A DNA stretch of 42,829 nucleotides, from the IMG/VR virus record IMGVR_UViG_3300037316_000010, positions 1 to 42,829 of that record. One strand, written 5' to 3'. The notes under the pieces were generated by a model. That model made no database searches. It was given only the letters and a program-made list of their open reading frames with translations, and had not been told where the DNA came from. Made by a program: the position numbers and the translations under genes. This DNA comes from a virus. This document shows positions 5,851 through 14,400 of this stretch, piece after piece (the stretch's first letter is position 1; each line of letters opens with the position of its first letter).

Positions 5851-6042
5851 TCAATCGGCCGGATCAACGCGATTCGGTGCGCCGTCGTACGCGATGGGAC
5901 GCGATTCATAGTGCGCCGCCAGGATTGACCTGACGACCTGCGACACTGAAGAGCCATGACGTTTGGCATCAGACTCAAGACGTTCTCGTAACGCTGGTTT
6001 GATACGAACCTGAATGAATGACGATCGTTCCACGTACGACAC
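5851..6042 (-). CDS. Ribbon-helix-helix (Arc/CopG-like) regulator
   Basis: 63 residues from a GTG at 6042. The layout is typical of an RHH DNA-binding protein: N-terminal beta strand SSFIQVRIKP, helix ALRERLESDAKRHG, helix SVSQVVRSILAAHYE, then a short polar tail. Such proteins bind DNA as dimers of dimers at short tandem repeats and often repress their own promoter. The repeated ACGTACGAC boxes at 6032-6040 and 6062-6070 overlap and precede its start, and fit that role. No clear Shine-Dalgarno is visible. It lies next to the parS site and palindromes, so a role in copy control, partition or lysogeny is possible but unproven. Confidence 0.75.
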   Translation of the reverse strand: MSYVERSSFIQVRIKPALRERLESDAKRHGSSVSQVVRSILAAHYESRPIAYDGAPNRVDPAD

Positions 6043-6070
6043 TGTACTACAAACACACTCAACGTACGAC
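6032..6070. promoter_or_regulatory. Tandem operator-like boxes ACGTACGAC
   Basis: Identical 9-mers at 6032-6040 and 6062-6070, exactly 30 bp apart, hence on the same face of the helix (about three turns). They sit at the RHH start codon and just upstream. A leftward TTGACA hexamer (plus strand 6081-6086) lies upstream. Likely autoregulatory sites. Confidence 0.55.
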
Positions 6071-6088
6071 GTGATTGTTATGTCAACC

Positions 6089-6162
6089 TGAGAAGATTCT
6101 CAGACCTGAGAGGATTCTTATTTAATATGCGTATCGTCATATTCTTCCTGAGAACATTCTTA
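6089..6162. promoter_or_regulatory. Three related palindromic operators
   Basis: TGAGAAGATTCTCA at 6089-6102 is a perfect inverted repeat around two bases. TGAGAGGATTCTTA (6107-6120) and TGAGAACATTCTTA (6149-6162) are imperfect copies in the same orientation, each preceded by CC. They lie between the leftward regulator gene and the rightward promoter at 6177, as a bidirectional repressor control region would. The cognate protein is unknown. Confidence 0.6.
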
Positions 6163-6176
6163 TTATCGTTCAATCA

Positions 6177-6206
6177 TTGACGTTTCAACGATTAGCTTTC
6201 CATAAT
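6177..6206 (+). promoter_or_regulatory. Rightward sigma70-like promoter
   Basis: TTGACG (6177-6182), 18-base spacer, CATAAT (6201-6206); 5/6 matches in both boxes. The -10 box lies inside a perfect palindrome, CATAATACATATTATG (6201-6216), so repression at the -10 is plausible. It would transcribe through the parS site towards the terminase module. Confidence 0.6.
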
Positions 6207-6299
6207 ACATATTATGGGCGTTCTTATCTCTACGCTCATCAGGTATTACGAATCAGCGCATCAATTGTGGCTGATCGTCGTGTGGTGAATCGCTGAACC

Positions 6300-6339
6300 G
6301 GGTATGTACCCAGACGGGTCGAGTCAGATAGTAACTATC
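6300..6339. promoter_or_regulatory. Further palindromes downstream of the promoter
   Basis: GGGTATGTACCC (6300-6311) and GATAGTAACTATC (6327-6339) are both perfect inverted repeats. The whole 6043-6406 interval holds no gene I can support and is unusually rich in palindromes and A/T. Confidence 0.5.
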
Positions 6340-6406
6340 CCACTCACACGCAAAGCCCATTCCGTCAGTGCTTTACAACCCCGTGAAACATCCGTAGGAT
6401 GACCCT

Positions 6407-6505
6407 ATGTTTCACGTGAAACGTTATCCTGACGAAGCACGTCTGCGGTTCTTCTTGGTGGGGCTTCTAATCGGCTCTGTACTGGGGCTGCTAGCCATTC
6501 TATGA
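6407..6505 (+). CDS. Short single-pass membrane protein
   Basis: 32 residues: a basic N-terminus (MFHVKRYPDEARLRFF) and a hydrophobic segment (LVGLLIGSVLGLLAIL). The stop overlaps the HNH gene start (ATGA). No good Shine-Dalgarno is visible. The first six codons coincide with the parS site, so this ORF could be partly fortuitous. Confidence 0.45.
   Translation: MFHVKRYPDEARLRFFLVGLLIGSVLGLLAIL
6408..6423. promoter_or_regulatory. parS: parS-like ParB-binding site
   Basis: TGTTTCACGTGAAACG matches the bacterial chromosomal parS consensus TGTTTCACGTGAAACA at 15 of 16 positions and contains the full 14-bp palindrome GTTTCACGTGAAAC. An inverted half site, CGTGAAACATCC, lies just upstream (around 6382-6393). 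No parA or parB gene is seen in the window, so a host ParB would be the expected ligand. The site overlaps the first codons of the small ORF at 6407. Confidence 0.75.
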
Positions 6506-6981
6506 CCATTAGCGCCGTGACCATCACGCGCTACAATGGAAGGGTGCCCGTACCAGCCCGAAGTGTAACAACTAGGTTAAGCGACAAGTTCACCCTAGGC
6601 GGAACGGGGTGCTGGCAGTGGAAAGCGGCCTTTAACACCTACGGCTACGGGGTGATGTGGGTGGACGCCAAGCGTCGTGCGCGACAGGCCCACATCATAT
6701 TGTGGGAGATGTTCAACGGTCCAGTTCCGCCGGGACTCAACCTAGATCACCTTTGCCGAAATAAGGGCTGCGTCCGACCCTCACACCTTGAGGCGGTTAC
6801 GTCGGGCGAGAACACCCTTCGGGGCCACTCCCCGAGCGCCTATAACGCGGTAAAGACTCACTGTATCCACGGCCACGAGTTCACCGAAACGAATACCTAC
6901 CGTTTCAACGGCACACACCGAGGATGTCGTGAGTGTCGCAAGGCCGCCACTAATCGACACAACAAAACACGGAGGGCCTGA
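6502..6981 (+). CDS. HNH homing-type endonuclease
   Basis: 159 residues. N-terminal FTLGGTGCWQWKAAFNTYGY, then the HNH core LDHLCRNKGCVRPSHLEAVT with Asp-His, two Cys and the final His, and a C-terminal Cys/His zinc-like region (HCIHGHEFTETN, CRECRKA). It is homologous to the proteins at 33865-34410 and 34434-34907. Free-standing HNH genes of this type are mobile, nicking or cutting phage DNA near their insertion site. It sits immediately before the terminase gene and may have replaced the terminase's original leader and start. Confidence 0.9.
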   Translation: MTISAVTITRYNGRVPVPARSVTTRLSDKFTLGGTGCWQWKAAFNTYGYGVMWVDAKRRARQAHIILWEMFNGPVPPGLNLDHLCRNKGCVRPSHLEAVTSGENTLRGHSPSAYNAVKTHCIHGHEFTETNTYRFNGTHRGCRECRKAATNRHNKTRRA

Positions 6982-7007
6982 CCATCACTATATCGAGTCA
7001 GCAATGG

Positions 7008-8879
7008 TTGATCTACGAAGAGCACCGCGCGAGGGGACTGAATCAGTCTAAGGCTGCCCGGATGGCCTCGATTGGGATATCTTCGGCCAAGCGCCACGAT
7101 CACCTGCACCCCGACGGGGCAAGGTACCGGCAACTGGCGAGGATTGCGCGAAACCAGCCCGACCCGATGCGCCAGAGCCAACTCGGACCCGAGGCCCTGA
7201 AATCCTTGAAGGACTTCAACTACTTCCAACGAAGGTACTTGGGGCGTATCGGGCTTCCCTGGCAACAAGACGCCGCGAGGCAGATCGTGAAACTGCTCCG
7301 GAGCCAGGATAAGGAGTACGTGGTCATCAACGCCCCTCCGGGATCAGGTAAATCGAGTTTCTTCAGCTACGCATTGCCTTTGTGGCTGACCTGTCAGGAC
7401 AGGGCTATTAGAGGATTGGTCGGTTCGGCCACCGCCCGCTTGGCCTCTCAGTACACCGCGAACATCCGCAGGGCTTTGGAAAGTACCTTGCCTATCTTGG
7501 CCGACGAGGAGGACATCAAGAAAGGCATCGCCGCCGACGCCGAGGCGACGTTGTCCGAGGACTTCGGGAGGTTCAAGCCCGTAGACCATGAGTCCTGGAC
7601 CAAGGACGCCTTCATCGTCTCTCAGATGGACGGGGCTTCGATAACCAACAAAGAGCCCACCTGGACCGCCGTGGGCCGGGACCAGGAGTTCATCGGGGGT
7701 AGATACGACTTTTGCATCTGGGACGACCTGGTGACCTCTAACCGACTGAGAAGCCTGGAAACGGTCGAGAAGGACCGAGACTGGTGGGACACCTACGCCG
7801 AACGACGTCTAGAGCCCGGCGGACTGTTGATTCTCCAAGGCCAGAGGATGGGGGCCAACGACCTGTATCGGTACTGCCTGGACATGGAGGTAGTAGATAT
7901 CGAGGACGACGCCCGGGACGACCAGGAGGGGGTCAGTCTCAGGGAGTCCGAGGACGGGGGACGCAAGAAGTACCACCAGATTCTCTACCCCAGCCATTAC
8001 GAGCATCTCTGCAAAGGTAAGGAAACGCACAAACTCACCTCGGACCCTTGGCCTAAGGGATGCCTTCTTAGCCCCCGAAGAGTCTCTTGGCGAGAAGTTA
8101 GTTCCATGCAGCACCGAAGGCCGGACACCTTTGCTCAGGTCTATCAGCAACTCGATGTCTCCCACGACACAGTTCTGGTAGACCCGGCCTGGATATCAGG
8201 GACGGGAAACTTCGTCGGATGCTGGGACATGGAAAGGGACCGACTACAGATTCCAATGGGCCTCGCGCCACCCACGTACTCCGTCGTTTCAGTGGACCCT
8301 TCTCCCACGAGATACTGGGCCATCGAGTGGTGGCTGTACAACCAGGAGTCGGACCAGTGGTTCCTGATTGACCTCCTGCGAACCGGGCTCGACGCCCCCG
8401 ATTTCCTCGACTGGCACCAGAACGAGAACAAGTACTACGGGGTCATGGAGGACTGGCAGCAGATGTCCATGCAACTGGGTGCCCCGATAACCCATTGGAT
8501 AGTCGAACGCAACGGAGCCCAACGGTTCCTCTTGCAATACGATCACGTCAAGAAGTGGTCAGCGAAGAACAGCGTCCAGATAATCCCCCATGACACCTAC
8601 CGCAACAAGGTCGATGACGAGTTCGGGGTCCAGATGTTGGCCCCGCTGTTCAAGTTCGGGAGGGTACGTCTGCCCGGCAAAGGCGCAGGGCGAGGGGCCT
8701 GCCAGCAACTCGTCAAGGAGGTCACCACCTACTCGACGACGTCACAGTCCAAGGGCACCACCGATGACTGCGTTCTTTCAATGTGGATGGGAACCTTCCA
8801 AATGCAATATCTGGCGATACCGTCTAGTACAATTGCGCCCAGCCGCCGTCCGTCGTGGCTCGGGAGAAAGGCGTCGTGA
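7008..8879 (+). CDS. Terminase large subunit
   Basis: About 623 residues. Packages DNA into the prohead: an ATPase motor plus a nuclease that cuts the concatemer. Walker A APPGSGKSS at residues 109-117; Walker B FCIWDD at ~235-240; RNase H-fold nuclease motif SVDPSPT near ~429 and a later TDDCVLSMW acidic pair near ~586. The N-terminus (NQSKAARMASIGISSAKRH) looks like a helix-turn-helix, as if small-subunit DNA recognition were fused. The TTG start at 7008 has no clear Shine-Dalgarno. The frame is open upstream to the HNH stop, and GGAGGG at 6971 points to a start nearer 6978-6990, where only CTG/ATC/ATA codons exist. Confidence 0.92.
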   Translation: MIYEEHRARGLNQSKAARMASIGISSAKRHDHLHPDGARYRQLARIARNQPDPMRQSQLGPEALKSLKDFNYFQRRYLGRIGLPWQQDAARQIVKLLRSQDKEYVVINAPPGSGKSSFFSYALPLWLTCQDRAIRGLVGSATARLASQYTANIRRALESTLPILADEEDIKKGIAADAEATLSEDFGRFKPVDHESWTKDAFIVSQMDGASITNKEPTWTAVGRDQEFIGGRYDFCIWDDLVTSNRLRSLETVEKDRDWWDTYAERRLEPGGLLILQGQRMGANDLYRYCLDMEVVDIEDDARDDQEGVSLRESEDGGRKKYHQILYPSHYEHLCKGKETHKLTSDPWPKGCLLSPRRVSWREVSSMQHRRPDTFAQVYQQLDVSHDTVLVDPAWISGTGNFVGCWDMERDRLQIPMGLAPPTYSVVSVDPSPTRYWAIEWWLYNQESDQWFLIDLLRTGLDAPDFLDWHQNENKYYGVMEDWQQMSMQLGAPITHWIVERNGAQRFLLQYDHVKKWSAKNSVQIIPHDTYRNKVDDEFGVQMLAPLFKFGRVRLPGKGAGRGACQQLVKEVTTYSTTSQSKGTTDDCVLSMWMGTFQMQYLAIPSSTIAPSRRPSWLGRKAS

Positions 8880-10753
8880 CGACTTCTATCGAGTTCATCG
8901 AGCAGCAGTACCGCCAGCGTCAGGCCGAACGCGGACCCTTACTGAATCGTTGGGCCGAGGTCGCCAAACACGTCGATGGGGACATCACGGTTCCCTTGGC
9001 GGAACTCGACAAGGACGAGAAGTCGATGGCCGTCAACTTGATGGGGCCGGGACTGGACCAACTGGCGATGCGTATCGCTTCGACCATGCCCGATATCTCC
9101 TGTGACCCACTGCGACCGGGTTTCAAGGATTCAGAGAACCGAGCCGACGCCAAACGCCGAGCGTTGCTCTCCTACTGGGACATGAACCGCATGGACATGA
9201 TCATGCGACGACGTGCAAGATTTCTCTTGGGCTACGCCGCGAGTCCAGTCTCCATCTCCTTCATGGCGCTCAATCCCCTCGACCAGAGAGACATGCCGCA
9301 CTGGCGGGTGCTGAACCCGATGTGCGTCTTTCCCGCCCCGACGATTGACCTGAACGACATCGAACCGAGCGACTGCATCCACGCCACCTTGCAGCCTCTT
9401 TCGTGGTTGCAGTCGATGTATCCGAGCCAGACCTCCGTGCTCTACAAGGGCAAGGCCAGTCCTGACTCGAAGTTCGAGATACTGGAGTACAACGACTGTG
9501 ACGAGACCGTCTTAGTAGCGTTAGGAGCCGTCCATGAGCAAGAGACTGGACCCCAGTGGACCAGGTCCAGCACCGTGGCCAACGGCACCCAGAGTTGCGT
9601 GGAACTCGCGAGAGTTACAAATCGCGCGGGCCTACCACTCACGGTGTATCCCGGACGCATTACCCTCTCGAAACTGCAAGGCATGTTCGACCAGTTGATG
9701 CCCGTCTATCACAACGCCTCGAAACTCGCTGCTTTGGAGTACATCGCCATCAAGCAAAGCATCTTCCCCGAACAGTGGTTGGTCAGTCACCCCAATAGCT
9801 CGGGACAGGCGCAGATAATCAATGCCGCCGATGGATTGACTGGAGTGATAGGAGAGATTCGCAACGGCCAACTGCAACAGACCCAAACGCAACCAAGTAT
9901 CCAGGCCGCCCAGATGCAAGACCGGCTGGAGAGAGTCGGGCGTTTGGCGGGCGGCCTACCGGCTGAACTCGGGGGAGAATCCGCCACGAACATCCGAACC
10001 GCTCGACGAGGTGAGGCGGTACTGGGAGCGGCCATTGACATGCCCGTCCAAGAGCACCAGGAAATATTTGAAGATTCCTTAGAAGCAGAGAACCGAAGGG
10101 CCATCGCCGTCACCAAAGGATACTGGGGAGCCAAGCAGTTCAGTTTCTACATCCCACGCAACGGGCAGATGACCCAGAACGACTACGTACCCAACGACGT
10201 GTTCTTCAACGATCAGAACGTCGTGAAGTACGGAATGACTGGAACGGACGCCAACTCCTTCGTCATCGCTATGGGACAGAGGCTTCAGATGGAGACCATC
10301 TCTCAAGAGACCTTCATGGAGATGGACCCAGTCGTGGAAGACGTGCAAGAAGAGATGGCGCGCATCAACATTGGCGGCGCCCGTCGAGCGATGATGAGTT
10401 CGGTCGAGAACGGCGCATCGCAAGGTCAGATTGACCCGACGTTCATCGCGCGATTCGCCCAAGCATTGCAAGATGGTAAGACGAATCCCGAAGACGCATT
10501 GGTGAAAGTCCACGCCGAGATGCAAAAGGAACAGGCCGCGCAGCAAGCCGCCGCTCCTCCTCCGGGTCAACCCCCTGGCGCAGCACAGATGCCCGGCATG
10601 ACCGGCGCACCCGGAGTACAAGGTGGGGTGCCGATGCCGCCCAAGAGCCAAGGCGCGTTGGCTCAGATACTCGGTAATCTTCGCAAACCCGCTGCGCAAG
10701 GACCGAGTGAACAGGCGGCGAACGCACCGCCTCAGAACGTCATGGCGCAATGA
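8876..10753 (+). CDS. Portal protein
   Basis: About 625 residues from GTG 8876, which overlaps the terminase stop and follows GGGAGAAAGG; GTG 8855 is an alternative. It forms the dodecameric portal ring at the capsid vertex. The position directly after the terminase, the size, the N-terminal helices (EFIEQQYRQRQAERGPLLNRW) and the conserved middle (WRVLNPMCVFPAP) fit podovirus-like portals. The C-terminus is a Pro/Gly/Gln-rich tail. The family call comes from context and general appearance. Confidence 0.8.
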   Translation: MTTSIEFIEQQYRQRQAERGPLLNRWAEVAKHVDGDITVPLAELDKDEKSMAVNLMGPGLDQLAMRIASTMPDISCDPLRPGFKDSENRADAKRRALLSYWDMNRMDMIMRRRARFLLGYAASPVSISFMALNPLDQRDMPHWRVLNPMCVFPAPTIDLNDIEPSDCIHATLQPLSWLQSMYPSQTSVLYKGKASPDSKFEILEYNDCDETVLVALGAVHEQETGPQWTRSSTVANGTQSCVELARVTNRAGLPLTVYPGRITLSKLQGMFDQLMPVYHNASKLAALEYIAIKQSIFPEQWLVSHPNSSGQAQIINAADGLTGVIGEIRNGQLQQTQTQPSIQAAQMQDRLERVGRLAGGLPAELGGESATNIRTARRGEAVLGAAIDMPVQEHQEIFEDSLEAENRRAIAVTKGYWGAKQFSFYIPRNGQMTQNDYVPNDVFFNDQNVVKYGMTGTDANSFVIAMGQRLQMETISQETFMEMDPVVEDVQEEMARINIGGARRAMMSSVENGASQGQIDPTFIARFAQALQDGKTNPEDALVKVHAEMQKEQAAQQAAAPPPGQPPGAAQMPGMTGAPGVQGGVPMPPKSQGALAQILGNLRKPAAQGPSEQAANAPPQNVMAQ

Positions 10754-11019
10754 CCGAAGAACGCTCGGACGAAGCGCGTCTCGCCATTGAGAAAGTAGTG
10801 CAGGACTTCGTAGATGTCTTTGTCCACGATCAAGACGACGAAGGACTTATGCACTTACCGGTTCTTCAGGACTGGGTGCTACTCACCGTCCACGATGATG
10901 CAATTGATCCGACTATCGGAGCGTCGTACCGCATGTGTCGCAAAAACCAGTCAACACATCAGACCGCTGGCCTACTCACTATCGCCCTAGACCAGTTCCT
11001 ACATCCAGAGCGCGACTGA
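10750..11019 (+). CDS. Small protein after portal
   Basis: 89 residues, ATGA overlap with the portal gene and TGATG overlap with the next. Acidic, helical (EARLAIEKVVQDFVDVFVHD). Unknown function; its position suggests a head-assembly accessory role. Confidence 0.65.
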   Translation: MTEERSDEARLAIEKVVQDFVDVFVHDQDDEGLMHLPVLQDWVLLTVHDDAIDPTIGASYRMCRKNQSTHQTAGLLTIALDQFLHPERD

Positions 11020-11495
11020 TGCCCCACAAGCGCGCCACCCGACAACTGCAACCTAACCGCGCGGACTTGACACGTCCTACCGCGCAGACCGTCCCCGGCC
11101 AACAGTACGGAGAAGCCGCCCAGCAACGCGCCGGGATGCAAGTGATCCCTCTACCAGTTCAACAGCAGGCGAGGCCGCCCTTACCTCAGCCAGCCGCCGG
11201 GGGAGCCGTTTCCTCGGCCCCCGGCGTCCCTTCTGCCGTACCCGGTGCCGCGATGGTGGGAGCGAACGGTCCCCTGACTCGCCCTAGCGAACGACCGAAC
11301 GAGCCGGTCACTCATGGTTTACCTGTAGGACCGGGGGCTGGACCGGAGGCCTTACAAGGGGTCGGAGCCGCCGCCAGAGAAGGCGTGGTCGAGCAGGGAA
11401 CCTTGACGCACCTGTTGACCAATCTCGCTGCCGCCCCGGGGGCCACGTCGGCCATCAAAGACCTAGCCGCTAGAGCTCAGAGCGGCGCGGCGTGA
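11019..11495 (+). CDS. Pro/Ala/Gln-rich low-complexity protein
   Basis: 158 residues from the ATG at 11019 (MPHKRATRQLQPNRADLTRP). Largely disordered and rich in Pro, Gly, Ala and Gln, with a helical C-terminus (LTHLLTNLAAAPGATSAIKD). Located between the portal and the giant virion protein. Possibly an internal or minor head protein; not a recognised family. Confidence 0.6.
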   Translation: MPHKRATRQLQPNRADLTRPTAQTVPGQQYGEAAQQRAGMQVIPLPVQQQARPPLPQPAAGGAVSSAPGVPSAVPGAAMVGANGPLTRPSERPNEPVTHGLPVGPGAGPEALQGVGAAAREGVVEQGTLTHLLTNLAAAPGATSAIKDLAARAQSGAA

Positions 11496-14400
11496 CCAAC
11501 ACGCTTGATACCACTACGACAACAGCGCCGGTCGGTGGGCTCGTCGCTCCGTCATTAGGTGATTCGGTGAGTGCCGTTACCACCACCGCGCCCGAACTGA
11601 CCCAGTCCCCGGGACTAGTCGTAGGTCTGGCGACTTCCGGTGGCGATACGGTCGGACGTTCCCAAGCCGTAGCCCGAGGGGTAAGTGCTATCTCCGCGTC
11701 CAACGCGCACAACACCGTCGCCGCTGCGGTAGGCGGAAGTAACGAACTCGACAGCGCGCTGAGTTGGTTCGGGAATCACGCCGCCCAAGTCGGAAGTGAC
11801 GTACTCGGAGCCGCGAAGACCGTGGGTTCCGATGCCATGAAAGTCCTTAACGCTCCGTTGGCCCAGGTGCAACACGAGTACCGCTATCTCCATGACGTAG
11901 AAGCCCTCCACGGCATGGGTGCCGCGGTATTCGAAGGTTTAGGTCTCGCTCTAGGCGCCGCCGGAGGCGTTGCGTTGACCGGCTCTCTCTACGGAGGTGA
12001 ACTTGGGGCCGAAGTCGCCGGAGGTATCGAAGGTCAGGTCTTCTACAAGGACTCGTGGCAGAGAACCGCGTCCAGTTCCTACGTCGATCCCCACAATCAC
12101 GACCAAGTAAGCCTGGGAAGAGACATCGTCAACTTCCTCGATACCCACGGGGTGAACCTCCAGCAAGGCACCGTTCCGTACCGTCTCACTTCCGGGATAA
12201 TCGACGGACTCTTCAACCTCAACACCGGGGGGACGGAGTTACTAGGTCTGACCAAGGAGGCGCGTTCCGCTACGGGCTTAGGCGGAATCTTAAACGCCAA
12301 GTGGGGTGGGACGATGCCCCAGACCGTCGGGGACGCGGTGAACGGAGTTGGCGTTATCGACCCTTCCGAGATTGACCGGATCACCTCTCAGTACTCCGGG
12401 GTGCGAAGGGCGTTCCAGGACATCGCCGACAAGACGCCCGAAGAGATCATCTCCACGCCGTACTTGCAGCCCTTTCGACAAATCGCCCAGCAACTCGGAG
12501 ACGCCCACACCATTGACGAAGTGGGCCAAGTCTTCAAGGGCGTACTTAGAACTCAGGAACTCGCTTTCACCGACCGCATCCCTTCGTTGTCGTGGACGCG
12601 ACAGACATTCGGGCAAGCGTTACGCCAGCAGGTCGAGAGCATGACGCCTAGCGAAGTTGATAGAGCGGGAATTCATCCCTTGCAACGTGCCGCGTCGCTT
12701 CTCAACCCCGCGAACATGGCGCAACGACTCAGCCCTTTGCCAACTGCCTACGACGACGCCCTTCACGCACTCACGCTGGAATCGTTCAACCCCGCGTCCA
12801 AAGTTGATGACGGGACCGTCGGGATACGCAACATGCTTCGCTTCACTGAAGACGCCCCCACCGCTGCTTCGACCGCCTGGGCCTATCACAACATGGCCGA
12901 CCTCGGACAGAAGGTGCTCGCCTACCGAAACATCTCGCTCAACACCCTCTTCGCGATGGGTGATATGCGCGGGTACATGGGCTCAGACCTCACGAAGGCG
13001 CCGGACGTTACCCGGTGGCTCCGTGACGCGTTTTCAAACCCCGAGGACCAAAAGGCCATGAAGGACGCCATCGACAATGCCATCGGCGGGGGGATGTTCG
13101 GCAAGGAAGCCTGGTACGGAGTCGATGACGCCGGACGCAATCTTTCGAGTGTACGAGCGTCACAGGGTGACGCCCAGTTCGGTGCGGGTATCTGGAAGAA
13201 CCAGACCGGCAGGTTGGCGTTCTTGGACTTAGGGGCTGCTAGACGGGCCGGGGCCCAGATGGCCGGGGCGAGAGACGTGATCGGACGACTTGATGATTTC
13301 GGGTATCACGCCATCACCCAAGGAATCTTCAAGCCCCTCGTTCTTCTCACGCCCTCCTACGCCATGCACATCGCTCTCGCCGAAGACATCCCGAACACGT
13401 TGCGCGAGGGAATCGGCGCATTGGTGAAATCCAAGATTGCCGGGAACGTCGCGATGCTCGGACGACGTATCGGAGAGACCGAAGCGATGGATGCCGAGAA
13501 GTCCAAGGCCATCTCCGCTCTGGCCTACGACATGGTCACTAGAGGGATGGACAAGGCACCGACCACACTTAGCGCAGACCTGCAACGTCGAATCGAGAAC
13601 GCCGCTGTCTACCTCGAAGCGACCGGAGGAGAAGCGGTGGCTCCCGGTGCGGCCTCCATGCACGCGTATCAAGCCGAAGTCGGCGGTGAGGAACGCGCCA
13701 CGAATCTTCTGCGTCGCCACTATTTCGACTCACCGATGCGCAAGTCTGAGGACTTCGGCGTGCTCGGACCGACCGACGAACAGGCCGTCCCCGCGTGGCA
13801 AGCATCCATCAAAGAGATCGCCAACGACGAAAGCGGACAGTTGGCCGCGAGAGAACTCATCGCCGGAGCGAGGCGCGGTGAGAACATCGAGACCGCCAGC
13901 GGGAACGCGAGTCGCGTCGTCGCCCAGTATCTTCGCGAGCACCCAAGCGAAACCGACTGGTCCATCCGTCCGAACTCTGGTGTCACCGCCGCTGTGCCGG
14001 GGTTCACCAAGCCTGCGGAGTGGGACAACTACGACGAGTTCGCCCACGTCAAGGTCCAAGCGTTGCGCGGTGTGGTGAGGGGGGGGGACAAGAGCGTCAA
14101 TGCCGGAATCCTCGCGCACATCGCGGACGGTACTACGCCTAGCAGGATGGAACTTGCCGCCATACCCGCCGAGTCTCGGCCACTTCTCATCAAGGGCCGC
14201 CAGATGATCCCCGACGGGACCGGGACGGTGCAACGAATCGCCAACGTCGGATTCCGTAAGGTATTGAACCCGATGGTCAACTTTCTCTCTCGCCAGCACA
14301 TCGCTCTGAACGAATGGGATCGCCAGTGGGAACTGCAAAAGCCCCTCGTCGCCGCAGGCATCAAGGACTACGACGAGGCGGTCAATACCGCATTGGACCG

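Noticed and set aside
7008-7110. Separate small terminase subunit
   Set aside because: The HTH-like sequence is in frame at the N-terminus of the large subunit, not in an independent gene; no other small-subunit candidate was found.
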